From positions 1 to 22,668 of IMG/VR virus record IMGVR_UViG_3300031227_000467: a stretch of DNA of 22,668 bases; one strand, given 5' to 3'. The notes below the pieces were generated by a model, which saw only the letters and a program-made list of their open reading frames with translations, had not been told where the DNA came from and did not search any database. Positions 15,051 through 21,171 of the stretch are shown one piece after another; position 1 is the stretch's first letter; each line of letters begins with the position of its first letter. The DNA is from a virus. The position numbers were made by a program, and so were the translations under genes.

Positions 15051-15344
15051 TTACCCGTGATACCACCAAGCTGCTGTCTTGCAGCCAATGATGATAGCCA
15101 CGCCAAGAAGGCAGAACACGACGCACCCTTCAGCAGCCCCCGAAGACAAGGATAGCAGGCCGACGATGATGAACCCGCCCCCAACGAGCTGCCCCGTCTT
15201 CCACTCCTTCGACGTCTTCTCGATGGTCTGCACTCGCCCCCCCACATAGTCCGGCTCCGCACTCATCGGGCAAGCGCAACCAGGGCATGCCTCTGCCTTG
15301 TCGGAAATCTCTCGTCCGCACTCAGGACACTTGATTAGCGCCAT
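15051..15344 (-). CDS. Zinc-ribbon membrane protein co-transcribed with repressor
   Basis: This 97-residue protein begins with a zinc ribbon (KCPECGREISDKAEACPGCACP: CxxC-x11-CxxC at residues 5-22). A charged linker follows, then two hydrophobic segments (LVGGGFIIVGLLSLSSG and CVVFCLLGVAIIIGC). It is 18 bases downstream of the repressor stop, and a strong terminator follows it, so it should be expressed in the lysogen. That suggests lysogenic conversion or superinfection exclusion, but no family function is known to me. Confidence 0.78.
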   Translation of the reverse strand: MALIKCPECGREISDKAEACPGCACPMSAEPDYVGGRVQTIEKTSKEWKTGQLVGGGFIIVGLLSLSSGAAEGCVVFCLLGVAIIIGCKTAAWWYHG

Positions 15345-15362
15345 CCGGCCCCCCTTATGTTA

Positions 15363-15809
15363 TTACTGCCCCTTCTGCCGCTCTACTTCGCGACTCCAGT
15401 CTATCCGACACCCGCATCCGTGGCAATGGCCTGCGTACTCCTTTAGCTCCGCATAGCAGTTAGCACAGTGCCACGCCGTGCGCGAAATCCCCCCTACCAC
15501 TGCGGAGGACGGCCCCGGATGAGCTACCTCATAGGTGGCAGCCTCCTCGGTCACCTTCATCGCTCCGAGGCCGCTCAATAGCCACGATGCTGGTATGCCC
15601 AATCGCTCTTCGGCCCGGTGCGCGACATTGCGCGTGAAGGGTGATTTGCCGCTGATCAGTGCAGAGAGGTAGCCCCGGTGGTATCCCATCTTGTTAGCGG
15701 CATCGCCTTTGGACATTTTCAGACGCGCGATTCCCTGCTCCAACCGCTTGCCTGGCGTAGCCGTTTCAGATGTCTCAGATTTGGGGCTTGACATTGGCCC
15801 GCTCGTCAT
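15363..15809 (-). CDS. Phage repressor, XRE-type HTH with C-terminal zinc ribbon
   Basis: This 148-residue protein starts at ATG 15809; an in-frame ATG at 15794 is the alternative. A longer open frame to 16115 overlaps the divergent Ner gene and its promoter and is rejected. Residues 20-75 form an XRE-like HTH (LEQGIARLKMSKGDAANKMGYHRGYLSALISGKSPF). The C-terminus has a zinc ribbon with C115-x2-C118 and C129-x2-C132 plus C134. It is divergent from the Ner-like and A genes, as the Mu c repressor is, and has a matching promoter that faces the early promoter. Mu c has no zinc ribbon, so this is a different repressor type; the ribbon may mediate oligomerisation or DNA contact. Confidence 0.82.
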   Translation of the reverse strand: MTSGPMSSPKSETSETATPGKRLEQGIARLKMSKGDAANKMGYHRGYLSALISGKSPFTRNVAHRAEERLGIPASWLLSGLGAMKVTEEAATYEVAHPGPSSAVVGGISRTAWHCANCYAELKEYAGHCHGCGCRIDWSREVERQKGQ

Positions 15810-15816
15810 GTAAGAT
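15788..15816 (+). promoter_or_regulatory. Early promoter
   Basis: TTGACA (15788-15793), 17-base spacer, TAAGAT (15811-15816). Predicted start is near 15823, at the edge of an 18-bp palindrome. It drives the Ner-A-B operon. The repressor start codon lies within its spacer on the other strand. Confidence 0.8.
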
Positions 15817-15823
15817 CTATCCG

Positions 15824-15841
15824 TGGTGGCGGACGCCACCA
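15824..15841. promoter_or_regulatory. 18-bp palindromic operator candidate
   Basis: TGGTGGCG-GA-CGCCACCA has perfect 8-bp arms. It occupies the gap between the two facing promoters' start points, so a bound dimer would block both. The repressor or the Ner-like protein is the likely ligand. Confidence 0.7.
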
Positions 15842-15852
15842 GAAGCCTCAAT

Positions 15853-15881
15853 AGGATACAGGAGCGGCGTATGAGTGTCAA
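15853..15881 (-). promoter_or_regulatory. Repressor promoter, facing the early promoter
   Basis: On the minus strand TTGACA (15881-15876), a 17-base spacer and TATCCT (15858-15853) point toward the repressor. Its -35 box lies inside the first codons of the Ner-like gene. The predicted start near 15846 converges on the early start. Confidence 0.68.
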
Positions 15882-16107
15882 TACCAAAACCCGACGCGCA
15901 AAAGACCCGGCCAGCGAGGCCCCGCGTATCCGGGCCTTCTGCTCCCGCAATGGTATCTCCCGAAGCGCCCTGGCCGAATCCGTCGGCACCGGGCGCCGAT
16001 ACATCTCGGACGCCCTCCACGCGGACACCAACGGGAAGGCCGTCAGTGCGGCCCAGCTCGAACGTATCTGGGCCGCAGTGCTCACGCTCGCGAGGCAATC
16101 GGCATGA
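15871..16107 (+). CDS. Ner-like small DNA-binding protein
   Basis: This 78-residue basic protein starts at ATG 15871 after AGGAG. The centre is a helix-turn-helix-like stretch (RIRAFCSRNGISRSALAESVGTGRRYISDALH, about residues 20-50). As first gene of the early operon and next to the repressor, it matches the position and size of Mu Ner, which represses the early and repressor promoters. Its stop overlaps the transposase start (ATGA). Function rests on position and fold. Confidence 0.75.
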   Translation: MSVNTKTRRAKDPASEAPRIRAFCSRNGISRSALAESVGTGRRYISDALHADTNGKAVSAAQLERIWAAVLTLARQSA

Positions 16108-18146
16108 GCGAACACACGGACCTGATGACCTTCGAGGACGCAGCACAGGAGCTCGGCATCACACTCCGCTCTGTCCGCCGACTCGTCCGCCTCGGACGCC
16201 TCCCCTCAGAGCCCATCGGCAGACACCCCAACGGCAAGGTCGCGCACGGGATACCCCGTAGCACCCTGAGCTTGTCGAAGGACCTGGTCTGTGTGGCACA
16301 GCCGCCCTCGGCTGTGAGGAACGCCCCCATACCCGACCGTGTCCCGCTCACACACGACGGACTCCCCGACGTCGCCGCCATGCGCGCCCTCGGACTCGAC
16401 TCACACGCGGACGAGTGGGACCGCCGAATGCGCATCGTCGCGGAATACTCCGACCTCCGGATCCGCGCCCCCCACGGAGGCAAGCGCGCCGCCGCACAGC
16501 TCGTCGCCCAGAAATACAGCGAAAGCCTCTCCACCATCTACCGCTACTGGAAGGACTGGCGCGAGGGCGGCCCGGCCGCACTGCTCCCGGCCTGGCAGAC
16601 ACAGGCCGGGCGGACCACCCTCCCGGCCGATCTCCAGTGCCAGGTGCGCGAGTTCTGGCTCAACTCACGGCGCGCATCCGTCGCCCAGGTCTACAAGTCC
16701 GTCGTTCTGCCCTACTATAAGGATATTAATACGCAACCCCCACACCGGAGCACGATCGCCCGATTTCTGCGCAAACACGTCCTCCCGCTCGAAAAGACCT
16801 TCTGGCGCGAGGGCCGGCGCGCATACCAGGCCCAGGCAGCCCCGAAGGTCGTCCGCGCACTCCCCACCGAACCTAACGATTGGTGGTGCGCGGACCACCG
16901 CCTCTGGGACGTCATGGTGGTCGTCCCTGATGGACGCGGCGCGGGGTGGGGCAGACACGATAAGCTCTCATGCCCGTGCGGCTCCGGACGCGAGCGGCGG
17001 CGCTGCTGCTCCGTCCGACGCCCCTGGCTGACCATGATCGTAGATATCGCGAGCGCCGCATTCGTCGGCTACCGGATCAGCCTGGTCCCCACGGCCGCCG
17101 GCGTCTGCCACGCAATCCGATCCGCAATCCTGGACTACGGCGTCCCCCGCCATTTCTACCGCGACAATGGCCGCGAGTTCACAGCCCGCCGACTCGGTGG
17201 CCGCGCCGACAGGCTACTCAAGCCCCGCAGGACCGACCTCGAGAGCCGGCAGCAGTGGCCCTGCGCTGTCCCCGCCGACGTCGAGCAAAGCGGCGTCTGG
17301 AGCGCCCTCGGCGTCGAGGTCGTCACGGCCCTCCCTTACCACCCCTGGTCCAAGCCGATCGAATCGATATTCCATGCGTTCTCCCAACAGTGGGAAAACC
17401 TCGTCCCCGGCTGGAGCGGGCGCGACGCGAAGCAGAAGCCGGAAGCCCTCGACTCGCAGATCCGCTCAGGCTCGCTCCTTCTACTCGATGAGTTCGCCCA
17501 GGTCTTCGCACAGGAGCTCGCCAAGTGGCACGCGGACCACGTCTGCGGCGAGCGCGCGCAGACCCCCGATGCCTTCCACGCGGATTACTTGCCTCGCGCC
17601 GTCGACCCGGCTACCCTGACCTTCCTGATCCAGGACGTCAGGGAGCGCGTCCACGTCGAGCAGTCCGGCATCTTCCTCCAGGCCGGGGGCACCGTCATGC
17701 GGTTCTGGACCGACGATCTCGCCTTGTATATTGGCTGCGTCGTCACCGTCCGATGGGACCCGGACGACCCCCGGTGCATCTGGGCCTACACGCCCGACAA
17801 GAAGGTCGTGGCGGTCCCGCCGGCAACCGACGCCGAGTGGGGCGCGTGGGGCGAGCCCAACGCCGCATCCAAACGCGCAGAGCGCATCCAGCGCAATTTC
17901 CTCAAGGCCCGCGCCTCCGAGATGCGCGGCGCGACCCCCATCGAGCGCCTCGACCCCGTCGGCGCCGTGGCGCTTATCCGAGACCGCCAGGCGGGCATCG
18001 CAGAATCCGCCGTCTCCCGCAGCGCCGCCGATGAGCGCCTGCGCGAACTCGCCGACGAACAGCAACGCGCCCTCGAAGACGCGAAGTCCAAGAAGCCTGA
18101 GAAGTATACCACCGTCTACGACGACGAGCTCTCGAAGATCGCCTGA
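16104..18146 (+). CDS. A: MuA-type DDE transposase
   Basis: This 680-residue transposase cuts phage ends and joins them to target DNA. Order of parts: an N-terminal winged HTH (LMTFEDAAQELGITLRSVRRLVRLGRLP, residues 7-34); repeat-derived peptides STLSLSKD (53-60) and VAQPPSAV (64-71); an HTH near residues 126-152 (GGKRAAAQLVAQKYSESLSTIYRYW); and the RNase-H catalytic core. Probable DDE residues are D264 (WWCADHRLWD), D354 (HFYRDNGREF) and E420 (WSKPIESIFHAF). Between D264 and D354 lies a SEC-C-like zinc motif, CPCGSGRERRRCC (290-302). A Mu-type C-terminal barrel follows at about 510-600, then a charged tail ending VYDDELSKIA. The last parts would contact the B protein. Confidence 0.95.
   Translation: MSEHTDLMTFEDAAQELGITLRSVRRLVRLGRLPSEPIGRHPNGKVAHGIPRSTLSLSKDLVCVAQPPSAVRNAPIPDRVPLTHDGLPDVAAMRALGLDSHADEWDRRMRIVAEYSDLRIRAPHGGKRAAAQLVAQKYSESLSTIYRYWKDWREGGPAALLPAWQTQAGRTTLPADLQCQVREFWLNSRRASVAQVYKSVVLPYYKDINTQPPHRSTIARFLRKHVLPLEKTFWREGRRAYQAQAAPKVVRALPTEPNDWWCADHRLWDVMVVVPDGRGAGWGRHDKLSCPCGSGRERRRCCSVRRPWLTMIVDIASAAFVGYRISLVPTAAGVCHAIRSAILDYGVPRHFYRDNGREFTARRLGGRADRLLKPRRTDLESRQQWPCAVPADVEQSGVWSALGVEVVTALPYHPWSKPIESIFHAFSQQWENLVPGWSGRDAKQKPEALDSQIRSGSLLLLDEFAQVFAQELAKWHADHVCGERAQTPDAFHADYLPRAVDPATLTFLIQDVRERVHVEQSGIFLQAGGTVMRFWTDDLALYIGCVVTVRWDPDDPRCIWAYTPDKKVVAVPPATDAEWGAWGEPNAASKRAERIQRNFLKARASEMRGATPIERLDPVGAVALIRDRQAGIAESAVSRSAADERLRELADEQQRALEDAKSKKPEKYTTVYDDELSKIA
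16264..16316. repeat. Two repeat elements inside the transposase gene
   Basis: CCCTGAGCTTGTCGAAGG (16264-16281) is followed by a perfect hairpin, CACAGCCG-CCCT-CGGCTGTG (16297-16316). Both stay in frame between the N-terminal HTH and the rest of A. I remember both motifs as recurring short repeats in environmental genomes; that is memory, not a search. Confidence 0.7.
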
Positions 18147-18163
18147 CCAGGTGGAGAGAGGGA

Positions 18164-19075
18164 ATGGCCCATAAGTGGACGGATGAGGAGCGAAAGACGG
18201 TCCGCGAATGGTCGGCCTTCGCCGACCTCCACGGCATGAGCCGCGGCGACCAGTGCCACTTCCTGCGGGTGAGCGGCGCGACCATCAGCCAGCTCTACAG
18301 CGAGACATATACCGGCCGCGTCGCCCGCATCACCGAGCAGATGCGGCGCCACCTCCGCCGCGAGCGCCTTCGTGCCCTCGCGCCCCAGCCGCCGCCGTTC
18401 GTGAAGACATCCGTCGTAGATGAGGTTGTCCGCGCCCTCGGCATCGCCCAGCAGGAGCGCGTCATCGTCCTCCTCCTCGGGCCAACAGGCGTCGGGAAGA
18501 CCGTCGGCATCCGCCGCTACTGCGATGCCGAGCCGGACACCATCCTCTTCACCGCCGGCATCGGCGTGAGCCCCTGGAGCGTTGGCCGCGAGATCGCGAC
18601 GCAGCTTGGCATGTCATCCCACATGAATGTCTACCAGCTGCGCCAGGCCGTCGCGAGTGACCTCCGCACCAGACCCCGCCTGGTCGTCGTCGATGAGATT
18701 GATTACGCGCACGAGCCCGTCGTCCAGTATCTCCGCATGATCCACGACGAGGGGGGCGTCGGCATGGTCTTCGCCGGAACGGCGGCATATCTCAGGCGTC
18801 TGCGGGGCTATCGCAGCGCAACGGTCCGCCAGGTCCTGGGGCGCATCAAGCACGCCGTCCACCTGCCCCCTTGCTCTGATGATGATCTATCCGCCATCCT
18901 TGCGCCGTATGACCTCGCCGAAGAGGCCCTCGAGGCCATCGTTGATGGCGCGCACGGCGAGGCCCGCCGCGCCGTCAACTGTATCGTCGCTGCGCAGCGG
19001 ATGAACGGGAAGCACGGCATTTCACCCGAGCTCGTGCACCGGGCGTACGAAACCCTCATGCCGTGGGAAGATTGA
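18164..19075 (+). CDS. B: MuB-type AAA+ ATPase, target-DNA selector
   Basis: This 303-residue protein, preceded by GGAGAGAGG, has an N-terminal HTH (SRGDQCHFLRVSGATISQLY, residues 26-45). The AAA+ core has Walker A GPTGVGKT at 106-113, Walker B LVVVDEID at 173-180 and a GTAAYL sensor segment near 205-210. In Mu, B forms ATP-dependent filaments on target DNA, activates A and gives target immunity. The gene lies 17 bases after A, as expected. Confidence 0.94.
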   Translation: MAHKWTDEERKTVREWSAFADLHGMSRGDQCHFLRVSGATISQLYSETYTGRVARITEQMRRHLRRERLRALAPQPPPFVKTSVVDEVVRALGIAQQERVIVLLLGPTGVGKTVGIRRYCDAEPDTILFTAGIGVSPWSVGREIATQLGMSSHMNVYQLRQAVASDLRTRPRLVVVDEIDYAHEPVVQYLRMIHDEGGVGMVFAGTAAYLRRLRGYRSATVRQVLGRIKHAVHLPPCSDDDLSAILAPYDLAEEALEAIVDGAHGEARRAVNCIVAAQRMNGKHGISPELVHRAYETLMPWED

Positions 19076-19110
19076 TTTGAGACGTTACCTGTCCAGGAGG
19101 AGAGAGAGGC

Positions 19111-19155
19111 TTGCCCGCCGTAGCCCCGCCCGTAGCGGGACGAGGGCGGCAGGCG
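19111..19155. repeat. GTAGC-containing palindromic repeat in 5' leader
   Basis: The 99-base gap after B contains GCCCGCCGTAGC, an imperfect second copy, GCCCGTAGC, and a CCCGC-CCGTA-GCGGG hairpin (19125-19139) ending in GGGCGGCAGGCGAAG. It sits about 20-60 bases before the next start codon and could influence its translation. The type resembles interspersed repeats I recall from candidate-phylum genomes. Confidence 0.55.
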
Positions 19156-19174
19156 AAGAAGGGAGCTGAGTGAG

Positions 19175-19831
19175 ATGGGTAAGGACAAGAAGGACGTGCC
19201 GGTGGAGTTGAGCGTGCGGGTGACGTTTGGCGAGCCCCTGCTGGGGACGGCGCCGCTGGACCCGGAGATATTCAAGGCATACGTTACGAAGGGAATCCTT
19301 TCCGAGGAGGAGGAGGTGGGGAGCTTGCCTGGTGTGGATGAGGATGAGAAGCCGGAGGCGGAGCGCAAGCCCAGCCAAGTTACGGGCTTCCACCGAGAGA
19401 ATGGGCATATCTTTCTCTATGACTACCAGGTGAAAGGGTTCTTCAAGGACGCGTGCGGGTCGTTGAAGCGGGCTGGATACACGATGAGCAATCCATTCAC
19501 GGCCTACAAGAAGAAGATCGACGGGCTGGTGTTCGTGGAGCCGCGGCGGATCCCGATCGCGTTACCGGATGGGTGCGACGTGGAGAGCATCGAGATCCTG
19601 AGCCGGCCGCTGAGGGCCAGCACACCGCAGGGGGACAGGGTTGCGATCGCGTCCTCCGAGGTAGCGCCGGCGGGCTCGACGATGGAGTTGCGGATTAGCT
19701 CGTTGAGTCGGGCAGCGCTGCCGGCGGAGCTGGTGCAGGAGTGGCTCGGCTATGGCGCGCTGCGCGGTTTTGGCGCGTGGCGCAATGCCGGCTACGGCCG
19801 GTTCACGTGGGAGGCTCTTTCGCAAAGCTAA
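19175..19831 (+). CDS. Early phage protein with a RAMP-like glycine-rich loop (function unknown)
   Basis: This 218-residue protein starts at ATG 19175 after GGGAG. The N-terminal strand (VELSVRVTFGEPLLGTAP) leads to an acidic insert (residues 43-62), then LYDYQVKGFFKDACGSLKRA (81-100), YKKKIDGLVFVEPRRIPI and PLRASTPQGDRVAIASSEV. It ends with GYGALRGFGAWRNAGYGRFTW (192-212). The segment GFGAWRNAGYG fits exactly the GhGxxxxxGhG consensus of RAMP-fold (Cas5/Cas6/Cas7) RNA-binding proteins, and it lies near the C-terminus as in Cas6. I believe homologues occur in Firmicutes phages but cannot check. No CRISPR array or other cas gene is visible. Codons end more often in G than in the A and B genes, which hints at separate ancestry. 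RNA binding is inference. Confidence 0.8.
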   Translation: MGKDKKDVPVELSVRVTFGEPLLGTAPLDPEIFKAYVTKGILSEEEEVGSLPGVDEDEKPEAERKPSQVTGFHRENGHIFLYDYQVKGFFKDACGSLKRAGYTMSNPFTAYKKKIDGLVFVEPRRIPIALPDGCDVESIEILSRPLRASTPQGDRVAIASSEVAPAGSTMELRISSLSRAALPAELVQEWLGYGALRGFGAWRNAGYGRFTWEALSQS

Positions 19832-20055
19832 GGCTGGGCGGCGCGAGGCACCGCCGTGCGAGGCAAAGGCAAGGCCTGGCATAGCGTAGCAAAGGCTGGG
19901 CGTCGCATGGCGGAGCCAGGCGCGGCGATGCGCGGCGAGGCAAAGCAAAGGCCTCGCACGGCGATGCATCGCAGAGCAAAGGCGGGGCAAGGCAAGGCGG
20001 TGCAAGGCAAAGGCGGGGCGGAGCAACGCCGTGCGAGGCAAAGGCAAGGCAAGGC
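19822..20055. repeat. GC-every-five-bases array (45 units)
   Basis: From 19822 to 20055 a GC dinucleotide recurs every five bases (GCNNN), with seven units stretched to six: six are GCAAAG and one is GCTAAG. The 45 units average 5.16 bases. The variable triplets are purine-rich on the plus strand (AAG, GAG, GGG, AAA). One 23-bp stretch is repeated exactly at 19853-19875 and 20028-20050. The array starts inside the last codons of the upstream gene, includes its stop, and ends 28 bases before the next ATG. It is neither a simple tandem repeat nor coding-like (period 5, not 3). Confidence 0.93.
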
Positions 20056-20083
20056 TTTTACAGGAGCTCAGAGGAGGAAGAAG

Positions 20084-20413
20084 ATGGCAGCCGAGATTGA
20101 CCAGGGTGGGATGCACTACTCGGAACCCGACGCGGTCGGGTGCCTGAGCGCCCTGGTGAGGCTCGGCGGGCGGGCGACGTCGAGGGAGATCCGCCGGTTC
20201 CATGACCGGGAGGCGATCCACACGAGCATCAGCAACCTCCGGGAGTATCTGCGGCGCCAGGGCTACGAGGGCGAGACGGTGAGGACGGTCTGGATGGAGT
20301 GGCGCGGGAGCGGGCGGAAGCGGCCAGTCTATCACCTGCGGCAAGACGTGCTACAGGGGTGCGCGCCGAAGCAGTCCACGCTATTCGAGACGGCGCAACG
20401 GTTCACGGATTAG
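20084..20413 (+). CDS. Small winged-helix-like protein
   Basis: This 109-residue protein starts at ATG 20084 after GAGGAGGAAG. The frame is open upstream through the GC array to 19856, but that part is array-encoded and the strong ribosome site argues for 20084. The core (AVGCLSALVRLGGRATSREIRRF, TSISNLREYLRRQGYEGETV, GSGRKRPVYHLR) has the helix-helix-wing order of a winged-helix DNA-binding domain: two helices, a recognition-like helix, then a basic wing ending in YHL. No family is recognised. It probably binds nucleic acid in early development. Confidence 0.78.
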   Translation: MAAEIDQGGMHYSEPDAVGCLSALVRLGGRATSREIRRFHDREAIHTSISNLREYLRRQGYEGETVRTVWMEWRGSGRKRPVYHLRQDVLQGCAPKQSTLFETAQRFTD

Positions 20414-20441
20414 CCACAGAGACACAGAGATCACAGAGAAC
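20411..20441. repeat. CACAGAGA tandem repeat
   Basis: CACAGAGA occurs three times in a row with 8-9-base spacing (CCACAGAGACACAGAGATC...) right after a stop codon and just before a small ORF. I recall this motif as a common intergenic repeat in many bacterial genomes. Confidence 0.6.
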
Positions 20442-20444
20442 GGC

Positions 20445-20645
20445 ATGAACGGGATGGACGAGGTGGAGGTGGAGATGGCGAGGCGGGCGCAGCGGTCGGC
20501 GGAGGAGAGGGACAAGATTCTACGCGCGATCAGGGCGTGGCGTGCGGAACTGAGCGTCCGAAAGACGCGTGACGATTCCGAGAACGAGAACGGAAGGAAG
20601 GGCGATGGAAAAGGTAAAACACGACTGTGGCCAGAAAGGCGTTGA
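20445..20645 (+). CDS. Small charged helical ORF (uncertain)
   Basis: This possible 66-residue protein (or 63 from ATG 20454) is highly charged and helical at first (VEVEMARRAQRSAEERDKILRAIRAWRAEL), then becomes low complexity (DDSENENGRKGDGKGK). It overlaps the Gam gene by 41 bases. The upstream ribosome site is weak, and the overlapped end is shaped by the Gam ribosome site. It may be real, since small ORFs between B and gam are usual in Mu-like phages, but evidence is thin. Confidence 0.45.
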   Translation: MNGMDEVEVEMARRAQRSAEERDKILRAIRAWRAELSVRKTRDDSENENGRKGDGKGKTRLWPERR

Positions 20646-21171
20646 GGCGCGGGAAGAGACGAACGTTGTTGCGCTGGGATGGATCAAGAGCGCACTCCTG
20701 GCGATAGGGCGCCGACAGTTGGAACTCGATGCCCTGGAGAACCAGATGGAGGCGGAGATCCAGGCGGTGAAGGCTCGCCACTCGAGGCGGATGGGGACGC
20801 TCCAGGAGACGATCAAACGCGGCGCGGAGCTTCTGGAGAAGGACGTTCGGGGCGCGCGTAAAAGCCTGTTCAAACGGGTCGCAAAGAGCATTAGATGCCT
20901 GTTCGGGCGGGTGGGGTTCCGGGCCGTCCCAGGCTCCGTCTCCCTGGCGAAAGGAACAAGCGAGGACGAGTCGGTGCGGCTGCTCCAGGCACGCGGGCTG
21001 GACCACATGGTGCGGACGCGCCTCGAGGTGAACAAGGCCGCCGTGCAGAGCGGCCTGGCGGCCGGCGAGGTGGACGATAAGACGCTCCACCGCTGCGGTC
21101 TCACCATCAAGAGCCCCGGCGAGCAGTTCTTCTACAAGCTCGACCGGGCCGAGATCGAGAAGCAGAACTGA
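20605..21171 (+). CDS. gam: Mu Gam-like host-nuclease inhibitor
   Basis: I choose ATG 20605 (MEKVKHD, 188 residues) because GGAAGGAAGG precedes it; an upstream in-frame ATG at 20569 has no such site. The protein has a long coiled coil (ALLAIGRRQLELDALENQMEAEIQAVKARH, then TLQETIKRGAELLEKDV). After that comes the Gam end domain: GRVGFRAVPGSV, SVRLLQARGLDHMVRTRLEVNKAAVQ and the C-terminal FFYKLDRAEI. Mu Gam is a Ku-like dimer that coats double-stranded ends against exonucleases. The stop overlaps the gemA ATG (TGATG). Confidence 0.92.
   Translation: MEKVKHDCGQKGVEAREETNVVALGWIKSALLAIGRRQLELDALENQMEAEIQAVKARHSRRMGTLQETIKRGAELLEKDVRGARKSLFKRVAKSIRCLFGRVGFRAVPGSVSLAKGTSEDESVRLLQARGLDHMVRTRLEVNKAAVQSGLAAGEVDDKTLHRCGLTIKSPGEQFFYKLDRAEIEKQN

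Noticed and set aside
14138-15060. Plus-strand frames opposite the start of the late operon
   Set aside because: They run against three well-supported coupled genes and cross the late promoter and terminator.
15363-16115. Long form of the repressor starting at 16115
   Set aside because: It would overlap the Ner-like gene and both promoters; the HTH begins after ATG 15809.
19822-20055. Array considered as a CRISPR or simple tandem repeat
   Set aside because: There are no 25-40 base repeats with spacers, and the units differ in sequence while sharing only GC and spacing.
19856-20083. Open frame through the GC array in phase with the winged-helix-like gene (and an open minus-strand frame of about 74 residues)
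   Set aside because: The array has a 5-base period, the peptide is low complexity, and a strong ribosome site precedes ATG 20084. The open frames follow from the lack of T-rich stop codons.
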